The notes beneath the pieces are model-generated. The model was not told where the DNA came from. It was given only the letters and a program-made list of their open reading frames with translations, and made no database searches. From Coptis chinensis (Eukaryota; Streptophyta; Magnoliopsida; Ranunculales; Ranunculaceae), in the NCBI GenBank assembly GCA_015680905.1, contig CM027377.1:56441501-56505500 (forward strand): a stretch of 64,000 bases of DNA, in the 5' to 3' direction. The position numbers were made by a program, and so were the translations under genes. This document shows, piece after piece, positions 21,007 through 33,746 of the stretch; position 1 is the first letter of the stretch, and each line of letters begins with the position of its first letter.

Positions 21007-22525
21007 TGATAAGAGCCCAAAACTGTAGTTTTAACCCTTTAACAGTCATACTTTTAGACCAATTATGTGAGTAATAATTAAGAGTTAACACCGACACGTG
21101 TTTTTATGTATTTCGGGCTTCAAAGTCCATTTATGTGTAGAAATGTGCCACTTTAGCGAGATAAAGGAGCAAAGGTCGGTTACTAAGGAGTTCCGTGATT
21201 AAAGGCCAAGTTTCGAGAAGACAAAGCCTTTCTAAAACCCCGGTCAAAAGCTGAAAAGTCGACGCTGAAAGGTAAACAAAACACACAAAGTCGTGAGAAC
21301 TTCATAAGGACATATCTTTGGACTCAGACCTCGGAATGGGGCTTACCTTATGTCAAAACGACCGACTCGGAAAGAGCTTTCCAATGGTCTAAGCCTTGAC
21401 CCAATCAGAGGAGCAAAAGTGGACGGAAAGTCTATTGAATCCAAGTGCAGCTGAAGAGGCCTTTCTGGACTGAAAGAATTGGGTTTTGGGCCTGATTCTC
21501 TGGCCCAAAACATGGCTCCAAGCCCATGCACGATTTTTGGATCTGAAAGTATAAAAACAAAAGCTTAATTCTTTGTTGATGGTAGATTTTTAGGTTAGAA
21601 AATAAAAGTAGCTTAGAATAGAAAGTAGCCATTAAAATAGCTTCTAGATCTAGTTTTTCATGTAGATTAATTAAGTTTAGTTCCATTTCAATTATTGTAT
21701 TAGATTAAACCTTTGAATCTTGTTCTTCATTTTGATTAGATCAATAAAGTAGTATTTTTATCAATTTCAATTTTGTCATTTCCATTTCTAGATCTAATTT
21801 CAATTCCTGTCCTTATTTCATTTGAGTCATTAAATTAGATTTCATTATTGTTTAATTAAGTAAATTTTAATTCTTTATATCATGTTTAGTTTAAATGTAA
21901 TCGGAAATGATTGCATAATGATTCTCGGCTAAACCTCCATTAGAGGGGGTTGAGAAGCCTTGATGAAAGCTTGATTCCGATTAACGTAGATTCGTCGTAA
22001 TTTCCTTTCCACTCTAGAAACGTTTAGTTCACCATGAGAATGGGTTTAATCGTTCACATGCTAGTTATTAATTGGTAGAAATGCCATGTGTAATTAGGGA
22101 TTAGGAAGAACCAATTGTTCTGCGAAGCAGTTCAATTCGGATTACGACGATTTGTAGTTAATAGGATTAAGTCGAGTTAAGGTGGAATCAATTCCCCTCT
22201 AACTCCTTATCATCGAATCAACGTAGCATTCCCTTAGTTATTCCCATCGTCGACTAGTTGCATTTCATGGGTAGTTGCATCGTAGTCTAGTTGCCTTTTT
22301 CTTAAATCTCTCATTAGACTTTAAGTAGAGAGTACAAACACATTGAGAACACATCATGGAAGGACTAGGAGTGGAGCGAATCACTCTACTCCACTATATA
22401 TCTCATAGGATTGAGAGTAGAATCTTTGATAAACATAGGCATCATAAATTAGTTTAGTTTTACTTGCGTTTGTAAGTTTCATCGCTTTATTTCGTAGGTA
22501 AAACTATTCATTTTATCTTTTATCA
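21007..22525 (+). repeat. 5' LTR of Athila element #1
   Basis: It is 1519 bp, TG...CA, and nearly identical to 32158-33667 apart from a few substitutions and short indels. It also matches 58462-59928 in inverted orientation, at lower similarity. Confidence 0.95.
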
Positions 22526-22527
22526 AA

Positions 22528-22541
22528 TGGCGCCGCTGCCG
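22528..22541 (+). promoter_or_regulatory. Primer-binding site of Athila element #1
   Basis: TGGCGCCGCTGCCG starts 3 bases after the LTR and is close to the TGGCGCCGTTGCCGGGG form found in Athila elements. Confidence 0.8.
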
Positions 22542-23189
22542 TCTTTGTTTCACTTTCATATTGTCTTCGTAGTGTTAGTCTTGTTCTTAAAGTCCCATTT
22601 CACCCACCCACCCATGTTTGATTCAATGCGTGGTTGTCCATTTCAGAATTGAAAAATTCGAGCCAGAAATTTACCGAGGCTGGCATGCTTTCTTTCCTTG
22701 GCGACCGCCCCATGTGGAGCAACCCACCCTTAAACTACGGAATTCTAAGATACACCGGCGTGACGGCTTACTATCGAGAACGACCAGCGCCCTTAACAAA
22801 ATTTTTCGGATTTATTGGCGGTTTTGATTGAACTTTGATCTTTCATATTTTTCGGTGTTCTAACCGCTATATACACGAACAAGCGGAAACAAGATGTTAT
22901 TCATAAGCGAAGCAAGGACGCCAATCAGGTATTCCTTTCTTCCACACCTCGCTCTCTCCTGTTAGAGGTTTATACTAGTATATCGAATTGTTTGGAGTGT
23001 TGATGTGTTTAGCTAAGTTTTTAGCCTTGTATGAGATTAAGGTGCGGCGAACAAAAACACGAGCGTAATTACACAACAAACGTCAACAAACAAGTCTATC
23101 TAGTATACCACCCACTACACCTCTAGCTACTATTTTCACACACATCGACGACCACAATGCCCGACGAAGAAGAGAGGCCTCTCTCGACT

Positions 23190-23800
23190 TCTACAAAGGC
23201 TTGAGCGATAGCCCTAAATCTTGCATCGTTCTAGCAGACCCAGCGGGGGATTTCCGAATCCCTCCAAATATTTTTAATTTGTTACCCATTTTTCATGGAT
23301 TAGACCATGAAAAACCTTATCAGGACATGCATAGGATTGAACAAGTCCTAACAACATTCCACCATCCTACGGTTGGTATGGAACAAATTAAATTAAGGGT
23401 ATTCCCTTTCACCTTAGCCGATAAAGGCGCGTCTTGGTTAAGCGCCCAAGTGCCCAATTCTGTGGACTCGTGGGCTAAACTTGTTGTTTGTGTTTATGGA
23501 ACATTTTACCCACCCCTAAAGATGGATGAGATGCTTTCCAAGATTCATTTCTTTTCGACAAAATCCTCATGAAACATTTTCAGAGGCTTGGAATCGTTTC
23601 ACCCGATCTCCTTATAGAGTGTCCACATCATAACTTAGCGAAAGACACGTTAGTCCGTGCCTTTTTCAAAGGACTTCTACACCACCATAAAGAAGTCCTT
23701 GACATAATGAATGGGGGTAGTTTCTTAAGCAAAGGAGCCTCGGAGGCTTATAAATTTTAGAGGACCAAACTAAGCAAAATAACAACTGGGGGTGACGATA
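23190..23800 (+). pseudogene. Athila gag, broken
   Basis: The translation includes FRIPPNIFNLLPIFHGLDHE, then RLRVFPF-like IKLRVFPFTLADKGASWLSA and FYPPLKMDEMLSKIHFF. After a frame change near 23570 it continues ECPHHNLAKDTLVRAFFKGL and NGGSFLSKGASEAY. This is the Athila gag (retrotransposon gag) signature: FHGL, LFPFSL-DKA--WL, FFPP, CPHH, GG-FL-K---EA. Gag forms the particle. Downstream to ~24600 a QPKACFRCHE motif may be a decayed zinc knuckle. Confidence 0.8.
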
Positions 23801-25099
23801 TCCATCCCTCCGCTAGGTCTTCTAATACAGTTAAGGCTGCCGGTATGTTTGAAATTAAACACGATCCTGAGCTAAAAACTCTAATCGAATCACTCACTAA
23901 AAAGGTAGAGGCCATTTCGGTTCAACAAAATTCTATTCCCGTCATGAATGTAAATTCAAATCCATGTAGTTTCATTTGGAGCCCCGAAGCATCCGGACTC
24001 CCCGTCTATAGCCTATGAACATGCTTGTTCCATTAATAGTGAACCTAGCCCGCGGAGACAAAATCCCAACTTCGGTTGGAGAAATAACCAAAATCTCACA
24101 CCTCGGGTACAATAACCAATATGTTAGGCCCCACGACGCGGCTTTAACCAAGCCCCACTACGACAAGGGCGAAGGTGGTCGGGAATTTTAATAATTTTAA
24201 CAACCAAGTGCAACCTCGACAAGGTCAAGCACAAGGTCAAAGTAGTTATAATAATTATAATGCTAGTAGAGGTATCGTTCGGTAAATAATAACTACCAAA
24301 ATCCACCCATAAATAATTCCGTGAAATTGTTCGGTCCACACCACCCGTGACTACTACACCCACACAACCGGATCCTCTTGACACCTTCATACAAGTGAGC
24401 CAAAACTTTTCCAAACCATGGCTCAATCTAAGCAGCGGCTTCACAATCCGTTAATAATTTAACCAAGCGGTGGCTCAAGATAAAGCCCAACCCAAAGCGT
24501 GTTTCAGGTGTCACGAAATACCTAATCCTAAAACAACAAATACAGCCTTTGAGGTAACCAATAATACTAGTAACGCGAGTATGGAAATATAGGTGAGCTA
24601 AAGGCCATCACCACTCTCCATCTTTGGCGGCAGAGTGGTTGATAACAAAGTAACTATGCCTATAGTTACCCCACCGAGAGAGTCCCTACACCGCTATATT
24701 ACTAGATACCGAAATAGAAACTGAAGAGCCTACCCACATAGAGGTACCCGGTTCAACACAACCTAAGAAACAGGAAGCCACGATTAAACACCCGGGTAAT
24801 ACCATTGCTAAATATAGACGAAACCACCGTTTCCACAAAAATTAGCCATGTTAACTAGGGATACAAATTACGAGGAGATTAGGGATGTTTTAAGAATCTA
24901 ACTATAAACCTTCCCTTCCTCGAAGCTATAAAAAGCTACCACACCATGCTAAGTTTCTTAAGAAATTGTGTACTACTAGGTAAGACCAATATACCAAAAG
25001 GCGCCTTTTTTAAGAACAATTCCCAACTCTATCGAACATAATGGAATTGTTAAGTACAAGGACCACGGTAGCCCCTCTTGTACAATGCACCTTAGGAGA

Positions 25100-25500
25100 T
25101 TCCTATCTGACGACCCGGCGTTATTAGACTTGGGGCTAGTGTAAACTTACTCCCGTTTTATTTGTATAGACAAATAGGTCTAGGCGAGATGCAACCCACT
25201 AAAATGGCGTTGCAATTAGTTGATCGGTCTATTAAGTATCCTAAGGGTGTCGCCGAAAATGTTATGGTAAAAATTCAGGATTTTTACTATCCGGCCGATT
25301 TTGTCATCCTCGACCGCGAAGTCATTAACGACTCTGTCGATCATCTTAGAGGCGCCCTTTCACGGCAACCGCCAATGTGCTCATTAATTGCGCGATGGTT
25401 CAATGTCCATGTCTTTTGGCCATCTTTCTTTGTTGAAGTCAATGTTTTTAAAACAAAGACACGGTTACCCGATTCGATCTATGGATGGAGAGGTTAGCAT
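25100..25500 (+). pseudogene. Athila aspartic protease, broken
   Basis: NLLPFYLYRQIGLGEMQPTK, LQLVDRSIKYPKGVAENV and YYPADFVILD match the Athila retropepsin. The active-site triplet region reads DLG and then loses frame by one base before ASVN, so the D-[ST]-G motif is damaged. The second copy at 63200-63600 keeps DTGAS. After this domain the sequence goes to short unrelated frames, not to a reverse transcriptase. Confidence 0.8.
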
Positions 25501-26540
25501 GATCGAGGCGTTGCTTTCGAGATTATTTCAACAACACATTCTCGATAATCATATGCCCAAATTTCTTTCCTTTGGAAGTTCGGACTCAACATTTCCATCC
25601 CTACACTGAGTCGATACACATATTACGGATGAGAATGAGATAGATGACTTTCTCAAAGATGTAGAGGACTATCATAGTAAGCGAGGATATGACCAATCTA
25701 GATGAGCAATTCGATGTTTTTTCGAAAGCGGTGATGAATCACCCTATCAAGAACTACTTTTGCACAACATCCACCTCGATTCCCCTCCTTCCACCCTTTC
25801 AAAGGAATCTCGAGTTTGCACTCAATCCCGTTGTTTGTTTCTTATGCTTCATATTTTTTAAATCCACCTAGTAAACAAATACTACGAGGAAGGACAAACC
25901 ACTTGACACCTTCATTTTCAGAATTGAGGCAGGTCCCTACCCACACAATGAATGAGTTTTGTGCTAAAACCACATCCTCATTTTTCCAGTGCTTCTTTCT
26001 ACAACTTATCCATATCTACCATATTCTTCACAACCATTCACTTTTCCACACTTATTTACTAGAACACCCACTCATTCAAAAAATGAAAAATAAGGTGCAT
26101 GATAGGTTACATAATAGGGTTATCCGACTTAAGCTTTCATTTCACTAGGTTGAGTCATAGGAAATCTTGGTGCTTGATTGTGTTTGGATATGTTTTCTGT
26201 GATATTTATTTATGGAATGATCCACAATTATTTTGGTTGTTGATATATGATAAAGCTGCATGTTCATACATACGTCTAGATAAAGTCTCGAAAGTATCGA
26301 CTATAAACGACTCAACTTTTGTGGTTGGTGCATTTCCTTTCATTTCCATATATTGGTGAGTGCACCATTAAGGTAACCGGGCCCTCCCTATGGAGTGTGT
26401 GGCTATAAGTCTTGGATCCTAAGTCCACGTTTAAACATAATTCACGTTTTCCACTCTTGCATGTTTTCTCGGATTTTTTTTTTGAGTCATGTTTCTCTAT
26501 GGGGTGAATTATGTCTTTATTGTTTATTGTTTTTACTTTT
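25501..26540 (+). pseudogene. Post-protease coding remnant and 3' spacer of Athila #1
   Basis: Frames with FQRNLEFALNPVV and MNEFCAKTTSSFF match the minus-strand region 62450-63160 of Athila #2, so both copies share this layout after protease. The function is unknown to me. It ends in spacer sequence with no conserved protein. Confidence 0.6.

Positions 26541-26548
<8 letters not shown>

Positions 26549-26620
<72 letters not shown>
26549..26620. repeat. (TA)n microsatellite
   Basis: About 36 uninterrupted TA units. The matching place in Athila #2 (near 62060) has no such array, so it expanded in this copy. Confidence 0.95.
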
Positions 26621-26623
<3 letters not shown>

Positions 26624-26909
26624 GAATAAGCATAGTAACCTAGGAAGTCTCGGGAATTTGACTTTAAAAGACCCACTGCTAAAAACAAATTTTCTAAGCT
26701 TCATTGTAAAAATTTGTTTGGGGGTGGGGTGTTCGTGTTTCCGTACTAAATATTTATGTCCCATTAGAGTTGCTTAGGCCGTTTTATTGTATTACGATAC
26801 GGGTTGACATAATCCATGAATTTAGAGTTCAATTGTTCGTATAACTTACGTCATGCACGCACTTTGAGGCGTTTCCACTATCTTATATGTCATCCACAGT
26901 CGGAATAGA

Positions 26910-28560
26910 GTGTTTTATGGATCATTGGATTGGAAATTCTCTCCTGATAATTTCCATATCTCATTCGCAAAAATCGGACCGGTAACGAAGCGGCAATTTT
27001 GATTTGAAGTTTCGCGCAAAATCGAAAAAAAATCACAAATTTCGATTTTGGGCTTGGGCCCAACCCGCGCCCACCGACCGCGCGACCGCGCCCTTACCTT
27101 AGCCAACAGTCGTGATCTTCTTCCTCTATTCCGCCATTAACGCCCAAAAGCTTGAAACAAATAAAAAAAAAATTAAAAAGAAAAACAATTAACCCACGCC
27201 CACAATCCAACTCTAACTCCAAATCTTCTCTTAAACCATACCCACACCACCACCACCAATTCAAACCACCAAAAACCACCGAAAAATTAAAAATTCAAAG
27301 CTGTCGCGCCACCACACCACCACCACCATCGTTTTTGATCAGTGAGTCGTTCCTCATTACTCCTACACCTTCTACAAACACCAAATCATATTCAAACTTC
27401 CAATGGCTCAACAACGCCGAATTTTGCCGAGAAAGCTTTTACCCGCCGACCACTTGGCGCCGCTTTTTACGGTGTGAGATGATCGGTCGAGGCTGGAGTA
27501 GCTTGTGGTACTTTCGACTGAAGCCTATTACCACGAGGACTTAGTCCGACGGTTCTACGATACGAGGGAGTTGGAAGGGACGAGGATTTTTGTAGTTGTG
27601 GCGAAGAGGCGGAAGGAAGTGATGACTGGGTTGTTGGCTGAGATTCTAGGCATTCCGCCTATAATCCATCTAGATGTCACCCTGCAGGAGTCCCAACATA
27701 ATGTGGTAGAGCCATTGATGCACGAGACAGTTATTGGAGGTGACTACAATGCGAGATCGCATTGTGTTCGACAGACTTCCCTTAGGACCAACCGGTGGCT
27801 CTGACCCGGTGGATTGGTCCGGAACATCTAGGGAAGGGAAGGTCGACAACATCGCCCTGAACGCCTCCACATCTTATGGATACTCCGGGAGCGGAAGAAT
27901 GACTTCTGCATCTTAGAGTTTTTCCGAGCATGATTAGGGGGGAGGGAGGAGGTCTGTTACCCTCTCCCCTGTGTTGATGACAAAGATCATCTTTGAAGTT
28001 GAGAGCGGCTCAGCGCATCGATCGGACATACATCACCCTCCACCGTAACTCTCGCATCTATAAGGAGTGTGTCCAACGGGTTTGGAGATTGGCTGAGGAT
28101 AGAAGAAAAAGAAGAGGATGGTGGAGCTGAGAATGAAGAGGAGGTCGGGGAAATCGGGATGCCTCGGAGGATGAGGAGGCTTGGCGTGTTTTGACGAGGA
28201 TGCCTTGGAGAGGTCCGGTCGGATCTGACGCATGGCTGTGATCCATCGTGGCATCGTTAAGCTCAACACTATCGGTGAAGACCTCCGGACTTCGGCAGGC
28301 AAAGATGCATCATAACATCGAGCTCCGTACCCGAGAGAGAGGGCGAGAGGTGGGAACGGATGAGGGCGAGCTAGAAGCTTCGGCGCCCGGTTCGAGGCGA
28401 GATCGACACGATTCCCACCTCACGGGGACTCTCCTTACGAGGATACACCCTCGAGACACGGCGCCCGTCGCCCGAAAAGGCGAATGGTCTTTGGTCCATC
28501 AGATTTCGGGGCAGATCTCCGGACCATGTGCCCTCCATTTACCGGTTCGGAGTAGCTAGG
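26910..28560 (+). pseudogene. Plant-transposon-protein-like ORF of Athila #1, broken
   Basis: A proline/histidine-rich leader is followed by an ATG at 27403 (MAQQRRILPRKLLPADHLAP). After a frame change comes EAYYHEDLVRRFYDTRELEG, TRIFVVVAKRRKE and LLAEILGIPP. The pattern LV-EFY ... G--V-VRG ... LGIP is that of the 'putative plant transposon protein' domain in Athila-related ORFs. Later frames to ~28560 are rich in R/G/S with no recognised fold. The function of this extra ORF is not known. Confidence 0.6.
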
Positions 28561-29399
28561 GATAGTATAGTTTTATGTTTTATGTTTTATTTGTAGTTTC
28601 ATTCTTTGTCATTTATTTTTATGTAAGTTTCTTTCCGTAAGTTGAATTTTGTAGTGAAATGTACTCCGCATGAATTATTTTTAATATAATGGGTTATTTT
28701 CATTATGCGTGGTTGTTTAATAGTGACCCCACCTTCCCAACTTGTTTGGGGGTGGTTTTATCTATTCCAGCATGATTTTTATATAACCCTCGTGTTAGAA
28801 TTTATTACGGAGTCAAGGTGAAAATATGGCTGTTTAGGCATATATATGAATAAGTATCATGGTAGGATGAAATCTAGATTAAATAGGTACATTCTATCAT
28901 AAAATCAACCTAAAAGATACTGGGTTTGAATTAGAATCAAGGAAATGAGTTGTTTCCGTTTTCGGGTTTGGAAATTTTAGGATTTCCGGAAACTACCGTA
29001 ATTAGTTTTGGGTAACTTCCCGATCCATTTTAGCAACTTTAAACCTATATAAACTTGATACAATCTATCTTCACAACTCACACTACACCTAAACTCCATC
29101 ACACACCTTTCACCTCCCCCGCGATTCCCTCGTTTCGCTCATTTTCGAGTTTACGCAACTCCGAGCGCTTTTCGGCTTCCTGAGGCGCTTTTCGCGACTC
29201 TGTATATTTTTTGGATTTTTTGTCGAGGCCTTCGCTTCAAGCGAAAGCGATTCGCTCAAACACTGGAAATTTCAATTTTTCTTGAGCGACGGCGCCACGA
29301 CTTCCGTGGACCGGAAATTTCAGTTTTCGGCGTAGCGTGTAGTATCCGGATCATTCGCAGCTATTCCAAAGCGTAATTTTGAGATGACATCTCCAACAT

Positions 29400-30320
29400 T
29401 GATATCGAACAGTCTTTCAAAGATTTGTTCCAAAGCACTACTTATGGTGCTTGGTTTTCACGGGTTTATCACATTCATTGGTTTGGTCGGGAGCCGCTTA
29501 TGGTAAGATCGATGCACGTTATTCTCCGACTCTAGCATCTTATTTTCACGATAACTGCATTTTCTTTGAAAGACCGGATGGAGAACAAGTGTTCTCCATC
29601 AACATTGATAATGAACCAATGGAAATTACGAGGTTCTTGCTAGCATTTGTTCTTGGACTTTGTTATGCCCGGCTGAAATACAAGACCCATGGTGCTATTA
29701 GGTAGACAATATGTATGTCTACACTTACGAAGTTTTGCATGAGTCGTATGGCGGGCATTTTTCGATATCGAGGACCAAGGGGAATATAACGTTGCCTTTG
29801 GCACTTTGTCCATGAACAGAGGAACTGTTATGTTTTGGATCATGCTAAACATTTTGGGGAATGGCGCTTTTTCTTACGTGAATGATGCCACTTGCAGCGT
29901 CTTCCTTGCTCTAGCCACGGGGACGTATGTGTCATGACCTTCCCGAACCTTGATGTCTAGTTTAGCTCGATCCCATAGCATGAGGCATAAGTACCTTCTT
30001 ATGCTCATTCTAGTTTCTCGTATTATGCTATGTTTCTTTCCTGTTTTTGTACGTTTCCGCGGATTGGATTACGGTCGATTAATCGCATGACGACCCACCA
30101 ATAATATTATTCGATCTTTCCGTGCAATGACTTGGCAAAGGGTGGAGCATACAACCTCATCCGGTTGCACCCTACACCCCATCCCGACCAAGTGGCTCTT
30201 AATAAGTTAGCAATAATAGATGATAAATGGCGGGAAGCCGGCAAATTATCATGGCATGGCAGACGCTTGAAGGAACCTCACTTCTTTATGGAAGAAGAGA
30301 ATGAGGAAGATGACGAGTAA
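29400..30320 (+). pseudogene. Athila ORF1/env-like coding remnant
   Basis: The open frame 29451-29705 (SLVWSGAAYGKIDARYSPTL, then FFERPDGEQVFSINIDNEP) is followed after a stop by MNRGTVMFWIMLNILGNGAF. It ends with a frame closing in HFFMEEENEEDDE and a stop at 30320. The position (last ORF before the PPT) and acidic ending suit the Athila ORF1/env-like reading, but similarity is weak to my eye. Confidence 0.45.
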
Positions 30321-32143
30321 TCGCGGGGGATAAGGTAAGTTTCATTCTAGTTAGTGTCCGCTTATGTCCCAAGCAATTTCATTCTTGTTAACCCCATAAT
30401 GGGTAGAACTTCGTATAGAGTTGTGTGTCAGTTTTATTTCCTATATTAGCACGTTCTAACCTTGTTTTTCTGAGGATGTTCCCGAATTTCACGCTTCAAT
30501 GGTATTTTTCCTACCCTTTTTATTTAATTGCTTTGAGGACAAATCATGCTTTTGTTTGGGGGCATAGAAACACGTGTAATTAAGGCATCTGTTAGGATAT
30601 AGATAGAGTTAATATGCATTTGTTTTCTAGTTAAAATTTTAAAAATTCAAAAATATAAATAAATAAGTTCATGCTATACACTTAGGAATAGTGGTATTGT
30701 TTTCCTTCTCTATGCTCTTAACAATCTAGAAGTCTCTCATGAGCTTTTGCATTAGAATAATTGTTAGAAACTTAGGTTAATATGTAGGTAATAATATTTG
30801 CATCTATCTATAAATATATTACATGAGTATCTATGATTGTTAGCGATGAAGTTTCTGAAATCTAGGCTAGAGTACTTATTCTACAAATCTGTGAGAATAT
30901 AGCCTAAAGCCTTATATGAAGCGAAACATTTGAGAAATGACACAAGAGAGAAGTAAAATCGGATAGAGAAATCACACGTCCACTTGCTTGATCACTATGC
31001 CATATCCTAAGTGAGAATTTAGGCCCTTTTTGGATCGATATAGCCAAAAATTCAAACCTATGAATTATTTCCCGCTAGTCGCCCCTCTGAGCCTTTCTTT
31101 AGCCTTTCATAAACCACAATTCCTTTACCCTGTTACAAAAACAAAAACAAAATAAAAAAAATAAATCAACCTACCCAATTTAGAATAAGTCTGATAATAG
31201 AATGAGGAAGAAAGAAGAAGAGAAAAACCTGTGTAAACAAAAGTTAGTTAATTGCTTCAAAAAATAAAGAAAAGAAGTTTCCATCCAAGGAAAAGAAAAA
31301 TAAAAATAGAAATAAAATAAAAACTCCAAAAATAGAATAAAAGGGAGTCAAAAGCCAAAGAAAAAGAAAAAAAAGAGAAAAGAAAAAGAAAAATATAGCT
31401 AAGGATGGAAACAAAGTGTAGAAGCAAAAGTAAATAACAAGGTTTTCTCTAGTTACATAATATGAAGACTCTATTATCTCAGATTTGTCCTTTTTGAATA
31501 TCCATTTCCTTCCTTCTTAAACCATCTCCTAATCCCCGTAACACCTAATAAAGACCTCTAGCTCAATTAGGAATAAGTTAGTGTGATAGTAAGTGGCAGA
31601 TGTGTTTGATCGACTCCGGCTTCCTTGTTGTCATTGAGATTGTAAGGTAAAAGTGTGCCCATAGCACTAGAGTGTGAAAACTTGAGTGGAAAAATCAGAG
31701 TGTTGTATCTTGACTATTATTGTGAGAACCTACTTAAGGGCGCTATTCCAAGTTTCATAAACGGACCTGCTATTGCATTTCATAGTATTACTCATTGTAT
31801 ATATATTTATTATAGATGATTGATTATTATGCATATATTAGCTTAGGTTTTTGACTTGGTTATTCTTGTTCATAGCTAGTGAGATGTATAGATAGTTTGG
31901 AGCATGAATAAGGAAACAATAGTTTTATTTCTTAGTCGTTGTAGTTTAGATGAAGTTTGTGAGTACCTTCACTGGAAAACTCTCACGAGGCTATAACTCA
32001 TCCACTAGGGAATTCCTAGTGGTTTAAGGCCTTGTTGCATATGGTCAATGCAATCGCTTTTCGCTAAACGAGAAGTAGATAGAACTCCATTTTTGGTCAC
32101 TTATGTTAATTTCTCATCTTTTCTTGAGGACAAGCAAAATGCT
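30321..32143 (+). other. Long 3' untranslated region of Athila #1
   Basis: Non-coding, with an A/purine-rich block at ~31130-31400. It is matched in inverted orientation by 59950-61500 of Athila #2. TTTGGGGG(C/T) motifs resembling the polypurine tract recur at 26708, 28745, 30556 and 32145. Confidence 0.75.
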
Positions 32144-32157
32144 GTTTGGGGGTGGTT
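32144..32157 (+). promoter_or_regulatory. Polypurine tract of Athila #1
   Basis: TTTGGGGGTGGTT lies directly before the 3' LTR start TGATAAGAGC. Confidence 0.75.
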
Positions 32158-33667
32158 TGATAAGAGCCCAAAACTGTAGTTTTAACCCTTTAACATCATA
32201 CTTTTAGACCAATTATGTGAGTAATAATTAAGAGTTAACGATTCACGTGTTTTATGCATTTCAGGGCTTCAAAGTCCATTATGTGCAGAAATGTGCCACT
32301 TTAGCGAGATAAAGGAGCAAAGGTCGGTTACTAAGGAGTCCGTGATTAAAGGCCAAGTTTCGAGGAGACAAATCCTTTCTAAAAGCCCGGTCAAAAGCTG
32401 AAAAGTCGACGCGGGCAGAAACAGCACACAAAGTCAGCAGAACTTCCGAAGGACATATCTTCGGACTCAGACCTTGGAATGGGGCCTACCTTATGTCAAA
32501 ACGACCGACTCGGAAAGAGCTTTCCAATGGTCTAAGCCTTGACCCAATCAGAGGAGCAGAAGTAGACGGAAAATCTGTTGAAGCAAACTGTAGCTGAAGA
32601 GGCCTTTCTGGACTGAAAGATTTGGGTTTTGGGCCTGATTCTCTGGCCCAAAACATGGCTCCAAGTCCATGCACGATTTTTGGATCTGAAAGTATAAAAA
32701 CAAAAGCTTAATTCTTTGTTGATGGTAGATTTTTAGGTTAGAAAATAAAAGTTGCTTAGAATAGAAAGTAGCCATGAAAATAGCTTCTAGATCTAGTTTT
32801 TCATGTAGATTAATTAAGTTTAGTTCCATTTCAATTATTGTATTAGATTAAACCTTTGAATCTTGTTCTTCATTTTGATTAGATCAATAAAGTAGTATTT
32901 TTATCAATTTCGATTTTGTCATTTCCATTTCTAGATCTAATTTCAATTCCTGTCCTTATTTCATTTGAGTCATTAAATTAGATTTCATTATTGTTTAATT
33001 AAGTAAATTTCAATTCTTTTTATCATGTTTAGTTTAAATGTAATCGGAAATGATTGCGTAATGATTCTCGGCTAAACCTCCATTAGAGGGGGTTGAGAAG
33101 CCTTGATGAAAGCTTGATTCCGATTAACGTAGATTCGTCGTAATTTCCTTTCCACTCTAGAAACGTTTAGTTCACCATGAGAATGGGTTTAATCGTTCAC
33201 ATGCTAGTTATTAATTGGTAGAAATTCCATGTGTAATTAGGGATTAGGAAGAACCAATTGTTCTGCGAAGCAGTTCAATTCGGATTACGACGATTTGTAG
33301 TTAATAGGATTAAGTCGAGTTAAGGTGGAATCAATTCCCCTCTAACTCCTTATCATCGAATCAACATAGCATTCCCTTAGTTATTCCCATCGTCGACTAG
33401 TTGCATTTCGTGAGTAGTTGCATCGTAGTCTAGTTGCCTTTTTCGTAAATCTCTCATTAGACTTTAAGTAGAGAGTACAAACACGTGAGAACACAGCATG
33501 CGGAAGGACTAGGAGTGGAACGAATCACTCTACTCCACTATATCTCATAGGATTGAGAGTAGAATCTTTGATAAACATAGGCATCATAAATTAGTTTAGT
33601 TTTACTTGCGTTTGTAAGTTTCATCACTTTATTTCGTAGGTAAAACTATTCATTTTATCTTTTATCA
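32158..33667 (+). repeat. 3' LTR of Athila element #1
   Basis: It is 1510 bp, the partner of 21007-22525. The TACCA target duplication follows it. Confidence 0.95.
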
Positions 33668-33746
33668 TACCACACTAGCTAGGAGTCGCACTTGAAGTCG
33701 CCAACATCGATGGAGAAAAGTCAACAAATTCTAGGTAAGGAAATGT

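Larger units (their letters stand above)
21007..33667 (+). mobile_element. Athila-type Ty3/gypsy element #1, complete, without pol core
   Basis: This 12.66-kb element has ~1.5-kb LTRs (TGATAAGAGCCC ... TTTTATCA). Identical 5-bp flanks TACCA lie at 21002-21006 and 33668-33672. A PBS (TGGCGCCGCTGCCG) follows the left LTR and a polypurine tract (TTTGGGGGTGGTT) precedes the right one. Inside are gag and protease remnants, then a plant-transposon-protein/env-like region. I find no reverse transcriptase, RNase H or integrase between protease (to ~25500) and the downstream region, so it is non-autonomous. The LTRs are very similar to each other, while the coding parts are broken, which suggests mobilisation in trans. 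Confidence 0.9.

Noticed and set aside
26395-26764. Frames with long alternating Ile-Tyr
   Set aside because: They are translations of the (TA)n microsatellite.
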